Assembly (NCBI GenBank): GCA_026214975.1
Contig: JAOBSW010000327.1
Span: forward strand, 1-64,000
DNA length: 64,000 bases
From: Gentiana macrophylla
Taxonomy: Eukaryota > Streptophyta > Magnoliopsida > Gentianales > Gentianaceae
Direction: 5' to 3'
Shown here: positions 20,261-33,679 of the stretch, piece after piece
Layout of the letters: the number at the start of each line of letters is the position of its first letter
How positions within the stretch are numbered: the stretch's first letter is position 1
Program-made: the position numbers and the translations under genes
The notes under the pieces: model-generated
Databases searched by the model: none
Seen by the model: only the letters and a program-made list of their open reading frames with translations
What the model was told of the DNA's origin: nothing

Positions 20261-21068
20261 TATTATTCCAAACATTGTGTACGTGTCTCGACTAGTTCAC
20301 ACAGTTACCATGTATACACCACATGCATAAAAGGGATTCTGTTTTCTTGCAATTTGATCAGGAAATATCAATTGTTTTCATATTTTGACAACCTTATTGT
20401 TCAGTTACTGGATCTTGAACTTCGCGTTGTGCTGGAAATAACAAGAATTTTTTTCACCATTTGTTCGGTTTGTCAGCACGTAAACCTTCCTCTTTTAGTC
20501 CATTTCACCAATTTTTATCCCCACCTTCATACTTGGACACTTTCCTCTCAATGTCCAGCAGCATTTTCTTAAGGCAAGGTAAAGGCGAGGAGCCTCGGTA
20601 AGGGTTTTCCTTTATTTTTCTTGATTACAACTTCTTACATACTAAAGGATAATTTTACATGCTGTGTTTTAAGGTTCCCTTGATAATTTCTGTAAACCGG
20701 ATTTCTCTGTGTTTTGATAATTCAATCTGAATCATTGCACAAACATGGATTTTCAAGCACTTTTAGATTTATGTAAAAATTGTGTCCAGAAGTTCTCAGG
20801 GTATACAGTCATAACAAAAAGTTCAATGTGTTCAGAACATAAAGCTTAGAGATAAAGTAGAAACAGAATCAAGTTTTTAATGCATTTTGAGTTCTCGAGA
20901 ATCCCTGATATCAACCTCTTTACCCGGTCTAGAATAGGGAGTACAATTCTTATCGTATACTGTATGATGGAGCAGGATAGGAAATACAGTCTGCAAATTA
21001 CTGTACAAATATAGAAGGAAACCGTACCGATATTCAAATGTTCATGGGCCACTAGTTCAATGATTTTA
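20261..21068. other. PP2C 3' flank, no further gene
   Basis: AT-rich sequence with short unsupported frames. The first few hundred bases probably hold the PP2C 3' UTR. I see no repeat boundary before the SINE target duplication at 21069. Confidence 0.4.
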
Positions 21069-21084
21069 CAACATTTTATTTCAG

Positions 21085-21269
21085 CCGGTTAAACCCTAAC
21101 GGAAGGCCTCTCCTGCGATCTCACGCATGAAACATGAGGAGAGGTTAATCAAGGACTAGTAGCTCGGAGCCGGCCCTTTACGGGACTCGAACCCCCACAC
21201 TCCGGCTTTCGGTCCAGCGTGGCATTATATCACCCCAACCGCTTACCACTAGGCCATATCCAGGGGATG
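21085..21269 (-). mobile_element. tRNA-derived SINE, full length, 16-bp target duplication
   Basis: On the minus strand it begins CATCCCCTGGATATGG. It has an A-box-like TAGTGGTAAGCGG and a B box GGTTCGAGTCCC at tRNA spacing, and ends GTTAGGGTTTAACCGG. Exact 16-base duplications CAACATTTTATTTCAG flank it (21069-21084 and 21270-21285). The 3' end has no poly(A) or poly(T) tail. A related copy lies at 26597-26821. Confidence 0.9.
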
Positions 21270-21841
21270 CAACATTTTATTTCAGTATTCGGTGTGAACT
21301 CTGAATGGCTTGCTCAATGACTTTATTAGTTTCCTCTTGATGCTCACACACTCCTTAGAGTGCTTGTATCAGATTATTTCAACAAATTCTCTAATTTACA
21401 GTTTAAATTTCACGTATTCTAGTTTACAGGATCTCTATCCAATATGAAATGCATCATATTATCTATTTTACAAAATACGCTAGATAAAAAGAAAAATTTA
21501 CAGAATCTGGATGAATGCAGTAGACGTAAACCCGAATGATTGAGTAAAATAAAGGTCGGGTCATTAAAAAAAATGAGGTGTTTAATCTTCAAAGCGTGTT
21601 AATGAGTGCTACCATTGTGAATGCCCCAACTGTTTGAGTCTCAATCATCTGCACTCCCATTTGGTTGTCACGATAATTCGAGAAATACTTATTATACGGA
21701 GTCTCGTTTTAACACATAAAAGTCTCATGACATTTAGGTGTATTTAAGAAAAATGCCATAAAATTTCTGAAAGTTTGACATGCATTTTCTTAATACAATA
21801 CAATAAAAAGATTTTCAAAAAGTTTGACATGCATTTTCGTG

Positions 21842-24800
21842 GATAATGTCCCTGATATATGCCCCTCCCACGCCCTCCATTAGAAACATTTTTTGGAAGT
21901 ATCTAGAAAATTTTCGAAATACTTTCCAACATCCATGGTGCCTTGTGAGCGATTTTAACCAAGTAACAAATCAGGAAGATAAATTTGGTGGGAGAAATGT
22001 AGGGGGAATTAATGTTGAGTGTCTTAGAAACTTTTTGGATGATTGCAGCCCAATGGAAATTACTTTTCACGGTCTCCGCTTCACTTGGTTTGGCCCTCGC
22101 ATCAATGGTGAACAAATTTTGGAACGGCTTGATCAGGGGTGGTGTTCAGATTCTTGGTTCGACCTCTTTCCGGATGCTAGCATTCTTCATCTCCCGATAA
22201 TCCACTCAGATCACTGCACTCTCCTTTTACAGCTCTGTCCACGATCCCTACGTAAGCAGAGCAAGAAACACCCTTTTTTCAATAATGCTTGGTTTCTCCA
22301 TAAATATTTTCTGAAAATGGTGAATGAAAAATGGTATGTTGTTTAAGATGATATGAGCTCCACAATTTCAAATTTCATGGCTGCTGCGATGGAATGGAAC
22401 CGCACTACTTTTGGTAACATTTTCATTCGGAAGCAAAATCTCCTCTCGCGCATAACTGGTATTCAGGAGGCCCAATCTCAAAGACCTTTACTCTACCTCG
22501 CAAATTTGGGGAAACTCTTATTGAAGGATTTAACACCATCCTAGACCAAGAAGAGTCCTTTTGGCATCAAAAATCACAGCTCCAGTGGTTTATTGAAGGG
22601 GAGAGAAACACTAGGTATTACCACCAAATCTCTCAGATTCGTAAACGGAAAGCTCAAGTAAAAATGTTGAAACGATCTGATGGTTCTTGGACTGAGGATG
22701 AAGCAGAAATTAAGCAAATTATTCGGCATCACTTCACCAGCATTTATGCAACTCAATCCACGACTTTTGGTACGAACAGGTTCATTTCCCAGCCCTTTCT
22801 TCATCAGACTTAAGTTCTCTTAATCGTGAATTATCCGAGCATGAAATTGCAGAAGCCTTCTTTGATATGGGGTAGTTTAAAGCAGCGGGACCTGATGGTC
22901 TCCCCCCATCCTTTTATAAGCAGTGCTGGGACATTGTAAGGGATTCTGTTACTAAATCTATGCTACAAGTGTTCAAAGATGGCCGATTCCCGGACCACAT
23001 GAATAATATCGCAATTTCTCTCATCCCAAAAATAGATCATCCGGAAACAGGTTCTCATTTCAGACCTATTGCTCTAGTTAATGTGATCATCAAAGCAATT
23101 ACAAAGATTATCAGCAATCGTATGAGGTCGGTTATTGACAAGCTTGTGGGGAAATCCCAATCGGCCTTTATCCCCGGTCGAGGCACTACTGAAAATATCA
23201 TTGTTGCACAGGAGGTTGTCCATTTTTTGAGATCGCGGAAGGGTAAGAAAGGTTATATGATGGTCAAAGTGGACCTCGAAAAAGCCTATGACCATGTCGA
23301 ATGGCCCATTCTTCGTCAAATCTCGGAAGCAATTGTGTTTTCTCATACGATGGTAGAACTTGTAATGCACTGTCAAAAACCTTGACTTATCGGTAATTTG
23401 GAATGGTGAGTGCTTGGAAGCCTTCAAACCTAAGCGGGGACTGAGGCAAGGGGATCCCATTGCACCCTATTTTTTTTGTTCTGGTGATGGAAATTTTGAG
23501 TAAAAAGATTCAACAAGCTGTTGACAATAGGCTATGGAAACCAATTAAAATCTCTTCATCCGGCCCCCTGTTGTCCCACTTATTTTTTGCAGATGACCTC
23601 TTACTGTTCGGGGAGGCAAGTGAGGTACAAGCTCTGGTCATGGATTCTGTGCTTCAAGACTTTTGCAGTATCTCGGGTATGAAAATTAATATTCAGAAAT
23701 CAAAATTTCAAACCTCCCCGAATGTTAAGCCGGTAGTTAAGCAAAATATCAGCCAGGCCCTTGAAATGCAACATACACTTGACCTAGGCCGTTATCTGGG
23801 AGTGCCACTTATTAAGGGTCGCTTAAAGCTTGCCACATTCAGTTTTCTGGTAGATAAACTCAAGCGTAAATTGTCGACGTGGATAATGAATTCTTTATCA
23901 CGTATGGGAGAGCTATTTTGATTCGAGACTTCATTGTCATCCCAATCCTTTTATTTCATGCGCACTATAAAGATTCCGATTGGGATCATTATGCAACTTG
24001 AACGATATCTGTAGGGACTTTATTTGGGCTCGGAAGAAGGCAAGAGCAAGATGCATCTTATTTCTTGGGACAAGCTCTGTCTTCCTAAAGCAGCTGGTGG
24101 TTTGGGTTCCGTCGCTTAACAGAAATGAATTATGCTTTTCTTGCTAACCTGGCCTGGGAGTTTATTAGTAATAAGGACGCTCTTTGGGTAGAGGTCCTTC
24201 GTGCAAAGTATGGGGATTATTTTTTGCCATGAAAAGGAGCTTCCATCACTTGAAGAAGCATTCAATCGGCGGCTCACTTAATTAATGCAGGCCTTGACCC
24301 GTCCCATTCTGTCCCCCATTGAAAAGATCACCCTAAAGGGATGTATACTGTGAGCTCTGGCTATCATTTACAGCTTGAAGAGACCATCGTTGGCAATGAG
24401 GAGAAAATATGGGAAGACATCTGGCGACTCAAAGGCCCAAGTTGTGGCAACCACTTTATATGGAACTTGTGTCACAATGTCCTACCAGTTAATGAGCTTC
24501 TTTACCATCGGCACATGGCTAATTCTAGCATGTGTAATCTATGCGGAGAAGCGTAAGAATCACTTTACATGCGATCTGAGATCGCCCCGTGGCCAAGAGC
24601 TATTTGGAGAAAGTTCAATGATGAGTCGACCAACTTGGATTTCTTTCAATCGAATGAGCATAAGGACTGGATACGATTCTGTCTGGACTCTTCTCGCAGA
24701 TCTTTGAAATGACGCTATGCATAAAGAGAGATCGTGAGTGGTATTTGGAGATGGAGGAATTTGATCTCCTTCGGGAACAACAAAATCGCCCACCCCTCAC

Positions 24801-24994
24801 GCCTTCATTGACCAAATGGTGAAGCAAGAAAAAAATCCGAGATTGGGCAGGACATATTTCGATGTAGTCTTTTCTATCTTCCTACAAGTCTGTTGTTTTT
24901 CGTCTTTATGCAGCTGATTTAAACATCCTGTACATATTGACTTTTGTTGAGAAATAAATATTAAAGATCGTTGTTAAAAAAAAAAAAAAAAAAA
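21842..24994 (+). mobile_element. 5'-truncated L1-type LINE with poly(A) tail, ORF2 broken
   Basis: The remaining ORF2 shows the second half of the endonuclease (LVSDFNQV near 21940, SDHCTLLL near 22210) and a reverse transcriptase in separate frames: FRPIALVN at 23063-23086, SAFIPGRGTTEN near 23162, KVDLEKAYDHVEW at 23266-23304 and FADDLLLFG at about 23587. A C-terminal zf-RVT region with WRLKGP and CNLCGEA follows at 24341-24556. Stops and frame changes occur at about 22347, 22860, 23385, 23920 and 24557. A 19-base poly(A) tail ends the element at 24976-24994. The 5' end lies near 21842 but I could not find a target duplication, so that edge is approximate. Confidence 0.88.
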
Positions 24995-26494
24995 TTCTCA
25001 TGTGTTATTTCCGGACCTCTGAAATTTCGACGTTGACATTTAATTTAATTATAGTTAATAGAAAATCAAAATCATGTAAAGTGGAAAACACAAGGCAATG
25101 TATACCACACAAACTGTTTTGCCCGAACTATGAAATGGACGGTTAAAATTGGACATTGATTGAACTCCATTAACAATTGAAGGGTACCTTTCAAAAAAAA
25201 AAAAGGAAAATTCTGAGGTCATATCTTGATCGCATGCACGTTTCACGTGGTGCTTTTTTTATGCAGAAAATTATCCGTCCTGTCATTAAATATGTTATAT
25301 GGAAAATTTATAATGTATTTACATAACTGGACTTACTCCCGACTTCCCGAGAGATTTTATGATGAAACAGTTGTAGGAAATGTTGTATCAAGTGACATAT
25401 ATTAGATTCTCTTATTTTTACTCCCTTTAGCATAATACATTTTTATCATGTGTGATAGATTAGAAATAAATGATTGTAATCTATAACACTCGGTACAATT
25501 TTCATACAACGGTTGTATTATAAAAATTTCCCTTACTCCCCTCCCTAAATATAACTCATTCTACAATTTAGTTAGGAGAGCGGTTACGGTCCAGTTGTGT
25601 AATTTAAAAGGATGATCCAGTTTCTAATCTCTACCGTTGAAAACATATATAAATAATTACACGCATCAGGTCATTTTTAGTACATCATAACGAATGTATA
25701 CAATAACACACTTAATCTGTTTTTTTAACCTGCAACCTGTAAAAAAATCCTAAAAAAACATTTTGTTTTTCACGATTAAAAAAAAAAAAAAAAAAAACTA
25801 AATGAGAGTCGGTGGTTTCTCTCATACGATGATATCATCGCTGGTTGCCTGGAGAAAAAAAACCGTATTAATATATCATGATCACCAAATTCTCTTTTCC
25901 TCAGTATATCATATGTTTCATAATTAAGGTATATGTGAGGTTTATTAAGGTTTTTAATTTTTATCAAAATTTCGTTCATCTTTGATCCAATTTTTTTTCG
26001 GCCGCTTCGTCAATAAACGGATTTTGTTCTTCTCAATATTACAATCAATAATCGACTTTTTTTTTTTTCTTCTCAAAATTACCATCTTTGTTTACCAACA
26101 TCAGCTTAATAAGCACATCAACCATCTTTGATACCAATTTTATGCTTGAAATCACCCAAACGAAAATAAAGCAAATGAGAATGTAAATGGAAGAACAATA
26201 ATTTTGAAGGAAAAAAAAGTAGAAGAAGACGACATTGAACGGAAAGTATACCAAGTGGAAGCACGAAAGCAAATGGAAATTCAAATTAAAAAAAAAAAAA
26301 AAAATCAAATGGGATTTTCTTTTAATGGATGACCGGTTGAAATCTTTTTTATAATACATAATAATTTAATAATACGTCAAATCAATCCAACTATTCTTTA
26401 ATATTTTAATATTGATCTAAACAGAACCTGGATCGTCAGCTTTTTTATACCGATCGAATGTAGTATTTTTTTAGTTATATATTTTACTCAAAAA
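24995..26494. other. AT-rich intergenic stretch
   Basis: About 1.5 kb without a supportable gene. Homopolymer A/T runs (25195-25205, 25779-25797, 26060-26068, 26287-26303) produce spurious frames. No repeat termini were recognised. Confidence 0.4.
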
Positions 26495-27015
26495 TATTAT
26501 GAAACAATTATTATGGATGTCCACTAAGCATTCCTATATCTTAATACTATTCATTATATCCTTGTAAGTTAGAATCTCAGAAGGCATCAATTACTTAAGG
26601 TTAAACCCTAACCTCGGCGTCTCTCTTCTCGCCCCGATCCCACGAGAATGAGTGTAGATGTTAATCGAGGACCCAAGCAGCACTCGTAGAAGTCGAAGGG
26701 TCGCTTTTTACCAAGAAAGCAAAGAAGTCGCCCATTTACGGATTGAACCTCCACACTTCAGCTCTCTGCCCAAATCACTCTACAACACCAAGCCTCTTTA
26801 CTAAAGCCATATCAGGGGATAAAGGCATCAATTACTTTAGCATGTTTAATGTAGTATTCTAATTGTAATACAAGTTACCAATAGTTCATTTCTATATATA
26901 TGTATCCTCTTCTTGGTTGTAAAGTGATGGTGATAAAATATAATAAAAGTTCATTTTTCTTTCTCTCTACATCTTTGCTCTTATAGTTTTGCTTGTTTTC
27001 TATTATTTTATAACA
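26495..27015 (+). repeat. 5' LTR of decayed Copia element, split by a SINE
   Basis: Without the SINE and its duplicated target (26597-26837) it is about 280 bases, close to the 300-base 3' LTR. The TATA-like and polyadenylation-type words TATATATGTATCC and CTTGGTTGTAAAG occur in both copies. Confidence 0.8.
26597..26821 (-). mobile_element. tRNA-derived SINE inserted in a Copia LTR
   Basis: On the minus strand it starts TATCCCCTGATATGG, carries a B-box-like GGTTCAATCC, and ends GAGGTTAGGGTTTAACC. The flanking duplication AAGGCATCAATTACTT is exact (26581-26596 and 26822-26837). The sister LTR at 31534-31550 shows the uninterrupted site once. It is the same family as the SINE at 21085 but more diverged, and it has no A tail. 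Confidence 0.88.
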
Positions 27016-27687
27016 CGTTATCAACACGAGAATCTACAATCGATAAATCAAACAACTTGGCATCCGATTGAAAAATCTTTATGAATTTTTAGATGAAAAC
27101 TACAAGCGCTAAAGATCAACAATAAAGATTTCAACAAAGAGGCATGTTGATGTCCACTTCATGGTTGAATACCACAAGTGCTCTATTGGGATATTGCAAA
27201 ATCATGGGAGACAACCAAGATAAAAATACTATTTTGGTAGTCTCGAAACTTTCATATTGCTTGTGGCAAGTGTTGAGGTAATTTTTTTATATGTTTCAAT
27301 TCATTTTTAATTTTTTTGTATGATTATACTATAAGTATTTTGATACTAGTGACATTGATGATATCAATAAAATGATGATGCTATCAATCGAAAAATGATA
27401 TGATCATATAAAGATGATCAATATTTTAAAAGTATTTATATATGGATGTGAAATTCAAAATAGCCTTTGAATGTCATAAAGTGAATATAAATTCACATAA
27501 ATGGAAGATGAAACTTGAGATTGATAAAGATGATTACAACATTTGAATTATCGAGAGTGCGACGACAACGCACATTATACCGTGAAAAAAATCTTAATTA
27601 GAAAAAAATGGGAGAAACAAATGATAATGTATGCAAGAGCTATTTTTCTATAAAGCTTCAAAAGAGCCATTGAAATAAAATTGTTCA

Positions 27688-28191
27688 GTGATGAATCTTT
27701 ATTACAAATACAATTTCTGGATAGAAATTAAATGTGTATTAGAAAAGCTGCATGCTTTATCTTCTGGCTTATATTATACAAAAACAACAGCTGCTGAAAT
27801 TCATCACGTAGTAGACCAGAAGTCTATTGTTTCTAATGATTTCATGATATGGCATGATCGCCTTGGGCACTCCTGTTCCACAATGATGAGATGTATAATA
27901 GAGAATTCACACGGTCATTCGTTAAAAGGTCAAAAAGTGTTAAATTCTATTGAATTCTCATGTGTTGTTTGCTCACAGGGCAAATTAATTATTAAACATT
28001 CACCGGTTAAAGTTGATACTGAATCACCTACATTTTTAGAACGAATTCAGGGTGATATATGTGGACCTATAGATCCACCGTCTGGACCTTTTAAATATTT
28101 TATTGTGCTAATTGATGCATCGACAAGATGGTCACACATATATTTATTATCTACTCGTAACATGCATTTGCTAGATTGTTGGCTCAGATAA
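27688..28191 (+). pseudogene. Copia GAG-pre-integrase and integrase fragment
   Basis: The frame contains WHDRLGHS (pre-integrase), the zinc-type CVVCSQGK block, and the integrase core opening GDICGPIDPPSGPFKYFIV followed by LIDASTRW. Gag and protease are missing upstream, and the frame stops at 28189-28191 before the rest of the DDE core, parts of which seem to continue in another frame (LDNAGEY near 28237). Confidence 0.82.
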
Positions 28192-31100
28192 TTAAGTTAC
28201 GAGCACAATTTCCTGACTATCCAATTAAGAAAATTCGTTTGGATAATGCCGGTGAATATTTATCACATAAGTTTGAACATTATTTCATGTCAATTTCAAT
28301 AGGTGTGGAACATCCCGTGGCTCATGTTCACACACAAAATGTCTTAGCCGATTGAAACAAAATTGTTCGAAAAAAAGCTCTATGCTCTCCCAAGTCTCAA
28401 TTTTTTTTAATTGAATTTTATGTAGCTATGCATAAAAATGGTATCATATCGAGACATACAAACAAAATGAGGATTTACTCATGCTAAATAATATTTTCTC
28501 GATGATTTGAACAATATGTTTGAAAATGATGACATATGTCGAATCCTAGAAGAGAATGTGACCAATATAATATGCATGAGTAATGCAATGATATATGTAC
28601 TATATTACAAAAGATGCATCATGTTATACAATATCATTTCGTAAGAAGAATACGATCAAATATAATTATATATGATGCATCATTTTATACAAGTACATTT
28701 TGTCAAGTGAATGTCATCAAATTAAAATTCTAAGATGTATCACTATTTAATGAAGTGAACGTGGAAATATATTATTCTTCTGAAGATATCAATTACCGTG
28801 GTCATACCATAATGAGACTACGGATGAAGCAGTATTGAAATGCCAAACTCCAGAAGAGATTATTCAATTTCCCCCGCTTGAAATATATTCATGAAGTTTA
28901 TTGATAACCGCATAAGAGGATATCACATAAAAATATAGAATCCGTCACGGGTTATTGCAAATATTCTGGTTATTGATTGTGATAAAAGTATTGTCCGAGA
29001 TTAGCGGGATGAAAAATAAATACAAATAAATCAATTCTCGTGACAAACATTATAATATAAATGAACTTGAAGTTCATATCCGAATAGTCGTGATTGAATC
29101 ACATAAGTACACACATAGTGTTGACAAAATTACCAGGATGAATTAAGAACTCTAAAAGTGTCATCAATTATAAATATTCGGTAATATAAAAGTTATGGTG
29201 GACATGTCATAAAATATTATATATAGCATATTAATATATTAGACACAATAATCATTGTCGATGTCTTGTGGGGAGAAAATGAACATGCATTTCATTGTAT
29301 TGTTTTATCGAAACCCCTAAAATAATGTAAATGATTCTAATAGAATCTTACACTTCACAGTGCATGTTGATATTTATTCTAAACGCATTAACTGTTTGAG
29401 TTATTTGTTTCCAAAAGATATAAATCTCATAGATATGAGATAGTTAAATAAATTTTATAATAATTGGAACAAAAGTCAAATTGCATTTGATCATTAGGTT
29501 GATATAGAAAAATTCATCGTGTTTCAAAATGTGTAAATCGTTTGAAGCGAATGACTGAGCATCAAGTTCTGACCAAATTGCAATTACTACATTTTTAATG
29601 AAGATCATTTCCTGGAATTAGGGGGAGATAAGAAAATTACTAAATTTTATAATGAAGATCAAAGAATGCCGAGAAAATTTTATAAAAATGAAAGATCTTC
29701 CACGCATCAGTTTAAATGAATTACGGAATTACTTTATCTTGCAGTACTTAGCAAGTAATATGCCAGATTCTTTAATTCAACATAAAAGAGTGACTATTTA
29801 TAAATGCACAAAATTTAATTGATAATATATCTACGCCGGAAATGTAGAATACCGATCGGTGTAAAAGATAAAATCTGCGAAAAGTGAATTCAATATTGAT
29901 ATTAAGTCACTCATGAAATATCTTGAAGAGATTCGTCTTGAATGCGAAAACCCCGAATAAATTCGCACGTGCATCAAATGATCAAATATTGGGTTTGCGG
30001 AACAATCAGATCCTTATATTGATAATGATTTGGTTTATGCTAGCAATGAATATTATGGGAGAATTTTATAATATACTATCATAGTCGTCAATGACATCGT
30101 TGCCTCATATTTTGCTATTATAATCTGGATCCAGATCCTAAGTCAAAAGTGAAGTGCTAGAAGCACATAGACTGGGTGAAAATAAAATAAGCAATGGAGA
30201 CAGATATTGACTTGAAAAGTTTAGTTCTTTAGTGACCGAATATTGATTTTTATCAATTATATTCTCCCAATACGGATAATATCATGTTCCGTTACTTAAT
30301 GTCTCTAGCAACAACTAAGAATTTTTATATGTCGTTGAGACCGTATATTTATAGGTCATTAGACATGAATATTTATATGAAACTTTATGTTGAATTTTAG
30401 ACATAAAATCGCGACATATATATTGTTGAGTTGCAAATGTCGTTATATTGCCTAAAACATTCAGGTTAAATGTAATAAGATCAATTAATAGATTCCTTAT
30501 GAATAAGGAATATATATAAATAGCTCATGCATAATGACACATGAGTCGTGTGATATTATTTCCTATTATTATTTCTAAGAACAATCTTGATTGTGTTGCA
30601 AGTGTTGCACAAATGAGTAGTGGGTATGGCAATTTTTAGCCCCTACATTCAAATTGGACTCTAAAAGAGACATGACTTGTAAAAAGTACGCTATAAGTGA
30701 CAATCTGACAGATTTGTTCACTAAGTTCATTCCAACATCTATTTGGAGAATTGTGTTAATAGTATTGGAATGCGTACATTTGAAAGATTGTTGTCGTCAA
30801 GGGAGCGACAACTTCAAAACAATCTTGATGCTTTGGTCCGAATGAACAATGATCAGATTATTTTTCCCCTTTAACTAAGTTTTTCCCACAAGGTTTTCTT
30901 AGTTAAAGGTTTTTAATGAAGCGATCGATTGCAAACACATAAAACGATATGTCATGAACTATTTTCCTTGTCTTTTTTTTTTTTCCCACCGGGTTTTTCT
31001 AGCAAAGTTAATAATACGTGACATACGTTATGCAACTTAGATAGGGCATTAAAATTAGCTCTATATTCAATGAGCTTTGTCTACTATTACATTTGCGAAG

Positions 31101-31452
31101 AAGATCGTTCATCTCAAATTCAATAATATTTACATAAGTGGGAGAGCACATGATCTTCAGAAGAGAAGTGAAATTGATATGCGATGAATCAAGGCAAAGT
31201 GTTGATCCGGTGAACAGATTCATTTACTAAACGAGATGTTACGTACATAGCATGTGCAATCGACATATTCTTACGGATGATTTACAACCAAAGGCAAAGA
31301 GTTCGGAGAATATTTTCTTAAGGGAGAGTAACACAAGAACAAATGAATGTGTACTTTTTTCGTTAGGATTTTTTTTTCTTTTTTCCAGAGGTTTTTTTCC
31401 TAGTAATGTTTTAACGAGACATATCTATTGTGTAGTGGACATCCAATGGGAT

Positions 31453-31752
31453 TATTATGAAACAATTATTGTGGATGTCCACTAGCATTCCTACATCTTA
31501 ATACTATTCATTATATCTTTATAAGTTAGAAATCTCAAAAGGCAACAATTACTTTAGCATGTTTAATGTAGTAATCTAATTGTAATACAAGTTACCAATA
31601 GTTTATTTCTTATATATATGTATCCCCTTCTTGGTTGTAAGGTGATGGTGATAAAATTTCATTTTTCTTTCTATCTACATCTTTTTTTTAGAGACGATTC
31701 TCTCTACATCTTTGCTCTTATAGCTTTGCTAGTTTTCTATTATTTTATAACA
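31453..31752 (+). repeat. 3' LTR of decayed Copia element (empty SINE site)
   Basis: It matches the 5' LTR without the SINE. It contains a short local duplication around CTCTACATCTTT (31673-31710) that the left copy lacks. It ends ...TTTTATAACA before an A run. Confidence 0.8.
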
Positions 31753-32765
31753 AAAAAAAAAAAAAATAGTCATAGAATTTTCACTAGTTTAATAAAGTGG
31801 TTAAGAGTCTTAAAATTATTATGATAATAATCCATAATATACCATTTGAGTATTTGACTATATATATTCGAACATATATGCACTTTACTTATTTATTTTT
31901 TATGGCATTCAAGATAATTTTACTAATAAAACTACAACAAACCTTTCAAAAAAAAATATATATATAACAAACAGTGCGGGTAAATAGTGAAATTGCAAAA
32001 TAAAAAATTTAAATACTCACGTGAAAATCTTAAATTGTTCTTAATAACATAAAAAGTGTTTTAATGGATTAAGTGTCAATTACTAAATAAAAATTTTATT
32101 AAAGACAAAAAAAAATATTTTATCATGTTTTACATTTATCTTTAAAAATGTAATGAGAATATAGTAAGAAATGGTTATTGGTTTCCTTTTTTAAGGGGTA
32201 AAAATACATTTATTTATTCACATAAACATAGAATGTCATGATTAAATGAGAAAACGGCCCTGACGCCCCATCGCTTTGAGGCCACGAGAGATAAACCCTA
32301 ATACGCTAGAAGATGAGCAAGAATGTTACCTATCTTTTGACAAAAGAAAAATTGCAATTAACAAAACCATGAAGAAGCACGACTGCGAGTCATCAATAAT
32401 AGATCCCAAAGGTGAAAAACCGCTCTTCCGACATTAATCGATGGACTATCATGGAATCGCCTTCAAAAGTGATAGTGGAATAGCCCACAAAATAGCAAAG
32501 ATCATAGCCTGATGGATGGTCATGACTTCAACAACTGCAACATCATATCCTCCGACTAACTTTGAGGAGAAGCGATGGAGGATTGGAAAATGATGAGAAC
32601 ACAAAAACATTGCACACATGATCCCCCGAAAGTGTTTCTTTGTGGTCGATGTTTTTTAGATTTCGTTTTTTGTTTTTCTTTTAAAACAATGGTTCCAAAT
32701 GAATTTATGTGTCATTTTTGGGGGATGAGGTGGTGCCTCTATCACTCTCCATGGAGGATTTTCCC
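31753..32765. other. AT-rich intergenic stretch
   Basis: About 1 kb with no gene or recognised repeat boundary. Some words at 32260-32560 could be remnants of an old RNase H-like antisense fragment, but I cannot translate them convincingly. Confidence 0.35.
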
Positions 32766-32773
32766 GTTGTGTG

Positions 32774-33679
32774 TAGGGATGTCAATAGGCACGGGTGGGT
32801 ACGGGTTTGACAGTATCCATAGCCTACTCATCATAAATTTTTCAAACTCATACCCTACCCACTACCCGTGCGGGTAGACATTTTTAAATTCATACCCTAC
32901 CCTTGCGGATATTCACGGGTTTATGGATATCCATAGATATTTGATTTTATGCACAAAAATGAAATGAACTCTATTGGATCCATAAAAATGTTTATTACGC
33001 CATTTTTTATTAATTTTTATTGCATACACTAGGAAATCACTTTCAACACACTTATACTATAATTTTTTGGGTTCAACCTATTTTTATTATTAAAGTTGTT
33101 TGAAGTAGTAGTAGTTACGAGCATAGAACATATATGTCTAACAATTGCTTGTAACAACGAGTACTTGATATCGTTTATTTTCTGTAATACAAGAAAATGG
33201 AAGTTGAGAATTCGAAAAAAAAAACATCCTCATTTAAGTTGTGATTTAACTCAGGCTAAAATAACGTTCACTTCATCTTTTGACAACTAACAAAAATGGT
33301 TAACTTTTCCGACCATTAATATCGTTATCTTTATGTGATATTGAAATTTATATTCACCTCCGATTGATTTTTTTCACTGATGAGTTCAATCACCATTCAA
33401 TGATCAAAAAGAGAATTGTTTATTTTTCTCTATTATTTTGAGATGCAATGATGAATTTTTATTTATATCTATGTATATATATAAAGTTTAAGATAATATA
33501 TCATATGGTAGGTCGGGTGGGTAATACACCGGATTAAAAATATATATTCATACCCTACCCTACCCACGGCGGGTTTTGATAAATCAAATTCATAACTTAT
33601 TCTACCCTTAAAAATACAGTATCTTAATGGGTAGAATAGGGTGGATATCCACCAGGTTGAATCAAAATTGACATCCCTA
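32774..33679. mobile_element. Non-autonomous hAT-like element
   Basis: The termini TAGGGATGTCAAT (32774) and ATTGACATCCCTA (ending 33679) are inverted. The flanking octamers GTTGTGTG (32766-32773) and ATTATGTG (33680-33687) match at six of eight positions, fitting an aged 8-bp duplication. Subterminal GGGTA/TACCC words (ACCCTACCC, GGGTAGA) occur on both sides. There is no transposase. Confidence 0.75.

Larger units (their letters stand above)
26495..31752 (+). mobile_element. Decayed Ty1/copia element with SINE in its 5' LTR
   Basis: LTRs are at 26495-27015 (with a SINE) and 31453-31752. Both start TATTATGAAACAATTATT and end TTTTATAACA; A runs flank both outer ends and may be an AAAAA target duplication. 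The sequence after the left LTR, CGTTATCAACACGAG, is typical of the primer-site region in one Copia group. Internally only a GAG-pre-integrase and integrase stretch at 27688-28191 is readable. The rest of pol is degraded beyond confident translation and is much richer in A+T than the other Copia elements here, consistent with age and cytosine decay. Confidence 0.8.

Noticed and set aside
21085..21269. Functional tRNA gene on the minus strand
   Set aside because: A and B boxes are present but the cloverleaf is poor, and 16-base duplications at the ends show it is a SINE.
22960..23921. Retron or group II intron reverse transcriptase
   Set aside because: The RT blocks, endonuclease upstream, zf-RVT downstream and poly(A) tail identify an L1-type LINE.
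26045..26359. Phe/Lys-rich minus-strand open frame with a membrane-like profile
   Set aside because: Generated by poly-A/T runs in AT-rich sequence; no start context, homologue or splice support.
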